Shown: piece after piece, positions 57,860 through 62,000 of the stretch
Position numbering within the stretch: position 1 is the stretch's first letter
Layout of the letters: each line of letters starts with the position of its first letter
Assembly: GCA_015680685.1 (NCBI GenBank)
Contig: MNCI01010753.1
Coordinates: 525,060-587,059 of the forward strand
Reading direction: 5' to 3'
Origin: Gnetum montanum
Lineage: Eukaryota > Streptophyta > Gnetopsida > Gnetales > Gnetaceae
Length of the DNA: 62,000 bases
The notes under the pieces: model-generated
The model's input: only the letters and a program-made list of their open reading frames with translations
What the model was told of the DNA's origin: nothing
Database searches by the model: none
Position numbers and translations under genes: made by a program

Positions 57860-59420
57860 TTTTCTTTTTTATTTTTATTTTTTTGAGAAATGTCTCTCTC
57901 TCTCTCCCCCAAAACCATGAAACAGACCAAAAGACCAAACATTCCCTTCCCAACGTCTACACAGGCAAAAATGATCACCCTCCCCTTAAGACTTGTCAAC
58001 AAAAGCAACTAGCAAGCACCCTTTCCATAATGAACTCCAACCCTACACCACCAGAAACTTACTTTTTATGATTTCACAAGGTGGTTTGCCCATCATACCT
58101 TCAGCCCCCATATTATTAACGTGTGCACCTATGGCCTTCCAAATGATGGAGTCAATTCAACTCACTTGCCATTATGTGTACTTAGCCCTCATAATTTGAA
58201 TTCATTGCTCAACCAGGTAAGTAGGCTGCATTAGCTAGTTAGCCAACCCCTGATAGCCCATCATAACCATATCTTGAAACTTTAGCACCCCAAGTCCACC
58301 TGCCTCCCACAATCTGGCAACAATATCCCACTTCACCATGTGAAGTTTCAACCCTCCTTTTCCACCTAACCAAACAAACCCCCCAATCACTTAGTCAACT
58401 TTCTCCACCACTCTTGCAAGTGGTGCGGTAATTGTTGCAATGTCTCTAGCCATGGCCATCAACACCGAGTTGGCTACGATCATCCTCCCTTTCCTTGTCA
58501 AGAACCATATTGTCCAGTGATCCACCTATTGCTACAATCATTGCATAAGGGACTTCTAGATCTATTTACAATTCCATGCAAACATAGGTATCCCAAGGTA
58601 CATCTCCTATGCCATTCCAGCCATCATTCCCAAATGTTGCAAAATCTTACCCTGGAGTTGACAAGACACATGGGACAAGTGTACCATACACTTGTCTCAA
58701 CTCATTGCCAACCCAACTTCCCACTCCATTAGATCCAACGCCCGGTTAATGGCCTGTGCTTGCGACACGACACCCTTGAAGAAAATCATTGTATCATGAG
58801 TGTAGTGTTCTGTCAAGCAATCAACCCCCACAACATTAAGACCCTGCACCCCCGCCACTTTGCAATAAACCTGCAATGTATCCATTGCTAAGATAAATAG
58901 GTACAGAGAAAGGGGATCACCTTGCCTAAGGCCATGCCTAGGGGAGGAAAACCCCCATAGGCTGCCCACGATGTCAAAAGAGTAAGCACTTGAATGTGTA
59001 TGCACAACGCAATAAACCTTTGATCAAAACCTTTCTACCTCATAATCTCAGTGAGAGCATCCCAACTAACAATGTCATAAGCTTTCCAAATATCCAACTT
59101 GATGCACATGCTTGAATACCCCATTTGTTGGATCAAGTGCATAACTTCCTGAAGCAAGAGAACTTGATCCTAAATATACCACCCTTTGATAAACCCCATT
59201 TGATTGTTCACCACCAATCTAGGCATGAGGGGAGTAAGACGATGCACCAACATTTTAGTAAACATCCAAATCAGCATGTTGCAAACCCCAATAGGACAGA
59301 ACTAGGATGGATCAGAAGGCTTAGCCACTTTGGGACATCTCTCTTGCCAAGGCCAAAAATAAAGATGCTTGTTTTGAGGTTTAGAACCTTCGAATGCCTC
59401 TAAACAAGTCCCCATTGACC
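57860..59420 (-). pseudogene. L1-like LINE, 5' truncated, minus strand
   Basis: Minus strand: MLVHRLTPLMPRLVVNNQMG, MCIKLDIWKAYDIVSWDALT (motif A, 59110-59050), SAYSFDIVGSLWGFSSPRHG, LRQGDPLSLYLFILAMDTLQ, and the catalytic box reads YTHD (about 58795-58806), so its first Asp is His. The 3' end at the left shows T-rich tail 'ttttttatttttattttttt' (57858-57886), the complement of '...tttctcaaaaaaa', the same LINE terminus as at 48731 and 56832. The zf-RVT and the extra module are mostly missing, so the copy has an internal deletion. Confidence 0.75.
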
Positions 59421-59589
59421 CAAGAACCCTCTAAACTCATCAAAATAGGCTCCACACACACTAATATGATAAAACACCTTGGAATCATCAACTAGGTCAA
59501 CACAAGAAGACACACACTAATAGGATACATACATCCAAAATATATTGAGTATTACACAAGGACTAGGTGATGCTCCCATTAGATCCACA

Positions 59590-59990
59590 ATGTTAGGCTA
59601 CTTTTAATGAACTGAAAAGTAGATTAATATCAACTCTTGTGTTAATTTCGCCTTCTCTAGGTAAGCCATTTGATGTTTGCACCGATGTGTTAGGTGAAGG
59701 TTATGGGTGTGTCATCATGCAAGAGGGCAAAGTGGTAGTGTATGCTTTGAGGAAACTAAAGCCTCGTGAGATGCATTATCCCCCTCATGATCTTGAGCTA
59801 GGAGCAGTGGTATTTCCTCTAAAAGTTTGGCACCACTATTTGTTCGGTGAGCAATTGACAATTTAGACTCATCACAAAAGGCTACCATAATTAATGAATC
59901 AGCCACAATTGAATCTACATTAAAGGAGTTGGGTTGAATTGTTGATTGATTTCAACTTTACCATCCAAATCCTTGGTGTCAGCAACTTAG
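59590..59990 (+). pseudogene. Second chromovirus: RNase H, decayed
   Basis: ATFNELKSRLISTLVLISP leads into FDVCTDVLGEGYGCVIMQEG, VVVYALRKLKPREMHYPPHD and LELGAVVFPLKVWHHYLFG. The first catalytic Asp (C-T-D) and the Glu (LELGA) are present; the next D-H block reads THHKRL, so that Asp is lost. The element starts abruptly after unrelated sequence (59421-59585). Confidence 0.8.
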
Positions 59991-59999
59991 GTAGTCTAG

Positions 60000-60985
60000 T
60001 GATTTGTCAATTGTTGTAGATGTGCTTGGGTTGCTTGATTGTAAGCGTCAAGTATGTGTGTCGGATTCCTTGCAGCATGGTCTGTTGAAGGAAGCTCACC
60101 TCAATAGGCTTAAGATGCATCCTAGTAGTAACAAGATGTATCAATTACTGAAGAGGTTGAACTAGTGGGTAGGCATGAAGAGGTAGGTTGGAAAATTTGT
60201 TGCATAGTGCTTGCTCACACTATTCCAAAGTGGAAGTGGGAAGGGATCGGTATAGATTTCATTACTAGTTTACCTCGCAGTATGGATGGAAAAGATAGTA
60301 TCCTTGTTGTTGTCGACTTGGTAACCAAGTGCACTCATTTCATTGTCAAGAAGACTATAGCCAGAATAGAGGATGTTGCACAACTACTCATCTTTAATAT
60401 TGTTCAATTACATGTCATTCCAATCAAAATCATCTTTCATCGTGATGCCAAATTCAATTCTCGATTTTGGCAAGCATTCATAGATAGCTTGGACACTAGG
60501 GTGAATTTTAGTTTGGTGTATCATTTGCAAACAAACAGGCAAGTTAAGAGGGTCAACCTAGTTGTTGAGGATATGCTTCGGTCTTGTGCTTTGCAATTTT
60601 CAAACTACTAAGATAGTTTGTTACTATTGGCAAAGTTCACCTACAACAACTACCAAGTCTAAAGGTAGCACAGTAAAAGGTTTTGTATGGTACACCTTGC
60701 AACACTCTATTGTGTTGGGACGTGATTGAGAATTAGAAACGAATCAGTTCAGATATAGTTTTGCATACAACAAATTAGATTAAGGAGGTTCTTGAGCAAC
60801 TCAAAGTAGCTCAAGACCATCAAGGTAACTACACAAAGCATAGAAGGAGACCTCTCAAGTTCACAATTGGTGACAACATGGTCATTTGTGTCTCTCCACT
60901 AAAAGGTATGATGCACTTTGGTTAGAAATACAAGCTCACACCTCATTAAATTGAGTCATTTGATGTTCTTCAATGCATAGAAGAG
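60000..60985 (+). pseudogene. Second chromovirus: integrase, active site lost
   Basis: Core: WKWEGIGIDFITSLPRSMDG, VVVDLVTKCTHFIVKK, IFNIVQLHVIPIKIIFHRDA, KFNSRFWQAFIDSLDTRVNF and YHLQTNRQVKRVNLVVEDML. The first Asp (IDF) is kept. In other copies the next blocks read SDRD and QVERVN; here they read FHRD and QVKRVN, so the second Asp is His and the third residue Glu is Lys. 60680-60985 reads KEVLEQLKVAQDHQGNYTKH and RRPLKFTIGDNMV, the usual integrase tail. Confidence 0.85.
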
Positions 60986-61260
60986 GTGGTGTATTGCATG
61001 AGTTTGTCTCCACAACTTTCAAGCATGCACAACATTTTTCATTTATCCATGTGTTGGAAGTATGTCCTCGATGACAACCACATTGTTAAATGGACCAAAG
61101 TAAAACTTCAAGTTGATGCTTCGTATGCAAAGTATCCCATTAGGATCATGAATCAGATGGAGCAACACTTGCACAACAAGGTACTCCCCAAGGTGAAGAT
61201 CTTGTGGAGTCATCATGGTTCACAAGAATAAACTTGGGAGCTTGAGTCTAATATGTGATA
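60986..61260 (+). pseudogene. Second chromovirus: integrase C-terminus and chromodomain region
   Basis: VYCMSLSPQLSSMHNIFHLS and MCWKYVLDDNHIVKWTKVKL, then EQHLHNKVLPKVKILWSHHG and EXTWELESNM. The last block (VKILWSHHG...WELE) is the chromodomain-like end of Tekay/Del chromoviruses that may guide insertion into heterochromatin. One TAA at 61229 breaks the chromodomain block. Confidence 0.8.
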
Positions 61261-61296
61261 AGCCCATCCTAAGATCTTCCAAGAAGAAAAATCTTA

Positions 61297-61308
61297 AGGA
61301 AGGAAGAA
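61297..61308 (+). promoter_or_regulatory. Polypurine tract of the second chromovirus
   Basis: AAGGAAGGAAGAA-type purine run just before TGTAACAACC. Tekay/Del elements typically have a purine run followed by TGTAAC at the 3' LTR start. Confidence 0.6.
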
Positions 61309-62000
61309 TGTAACAACCTGTATTTTTGGATGACTAAGTGAGTGTATTTATCTTTATATTTTTGTGCTTCTTGATGCTTTGATGTTATGCTATGCTTTGA
61401 GTAGGATTGTTAGATTTTCAACTTTAAATTTTATTCTCGTGTTTTAATTCCATGCATTATTTAATTATATTTTCAGCTAGTTTGCACTAAATTGGTGGAC
61501 AAGTTTGGCAGGCTTTTCATGGAGGCTATGGTATGGGCATAGCACAGGCATGTCATCGCATGGGCAAATTTTTGTACGAGCATGTATTAATTTTTATTAA
61601 TTAATTTATTTATGGTTTGTGTTGTTTTAGTTTATGTAATTTTAGTATCACTTTTGGCATTATGGGACATTATGTAAGTTATGATTAGTTTTAAGGTAGA
61701 TATCTTTTATTTTAATTTTATTTTTAGAAATTTGGAAAGCTTTACTATGTTGAATTTTTCAGTAGCTTTCCCATAAAAACCCTACACTCCATTCAACCGA
61801 GCACTTTGGCATCCATTTTCTTGGACATGGAAGCACTACCGAATTGAAGGATGTGTCGTAGTGTGTGGAACTTTGCTGGTTCATAAGTGTTGGTGAGCAA
61901 GAGCATGTAGCTGAGTTTGCTTGTTACTTATAGATTTCTGCTTCTATCTTATGAGTGAGTTATCTCGGCACTTTTTCCTATTTGCTTCAATTCATGGGAT
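61309..62000 (+). repeat. Start of the 3' LTR of the second chromovirus
   Basis: Begins TGTAACAACCTG after the polypurine tract and runs past the window end. A TATA-like CCCATAAAAACCC lies near 61770, followed by a leader-like stretch. No second copy is in the window. Confidence 0.6.

Overview
This window looks like a repeat-rich stretch of a large seed-plant nuclear genome, most likely a gymnosperm or conifer. The clues are very low gene density, old nested retroelements with many in-frame stops, and plant gene remnants (class III peroxidase, TTG1/AN11 WD40, ATG18). The organism is inferred; no marker names a species. No complete intact protein-coding gene is visible.

Layout. 1-10.4 kb: the 3' part of an Athila-like Ty3/gypsy element on the + strand: protease, reverse transcriptase (RT), RNase H and integrase, a long spacer, a third ORF in the envelope-like position, a polypurine tract and a 3' LTR. 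10.8-11.2 kb: an LTR-like promoter fragment. 11.9-18.1 kb: a related element with 5' LTR, tRNA-Asp-type primer binding site, gag and 3' LTR but no pol, so a gag-only non-autonomous element. Its 3' LTR runs into a near-perfect 370-bp inverted repeat that stops at an N, probably an assembly fold-back. 18.5-30.6 kb: a non-L1 LINE family in three or four decayed copies, two tRNA-derived SINE copies, an imperfect 33-bp tandem repeat, and two candidate exons on the - strand. 30.8-37.3 kb: fragments of an L1-like LINE 3' coding region, one more candidate exon and a SINE with a perfect 14-bp target duplication. 37.5-39.7 kb: three unrelated broken host-gene pieces packed together. 40.0-41.9 kb: an array of a short palindromic motif. 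42.3-44.0 kb: a decayed ORF of about 500 codons that I do not recognise. 44.1-48.7 kb: a nearly full L1-like ORF2 ending in poly(A), lying directly against a chromovirus pol (48.7-50.4 kb). 50.4-56.8 kb: a minus-strand LTR, a near-full-length minus-strand L1 and a head-to-head plus-strand L1 3' end. 57.1-57.7 kb: small candidate exons. 57.9-59.4 kb: a minus-strand L1 fragment. 59.6-62.0 kb: the 3' half of a second chromovirus and the start of its 3' LTR.

Two things tie the window together. First, candidate exons on the - strand at 57.4, 57.2, 57.1 and 31.9 kb have good splice sites and compatible phases, so most of the window may be intron of one host gene with an intron of about 25 kb. Second, five copies of one uncharacterised coding module follow or replace the usual C-terminus of the L1-like ORF2. 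Almost all stops in the retroelement ORFs are TAG, TAA or TGA where Gln, Arg or Trp is expected, which fits decay by deamination of methylated cytosine.
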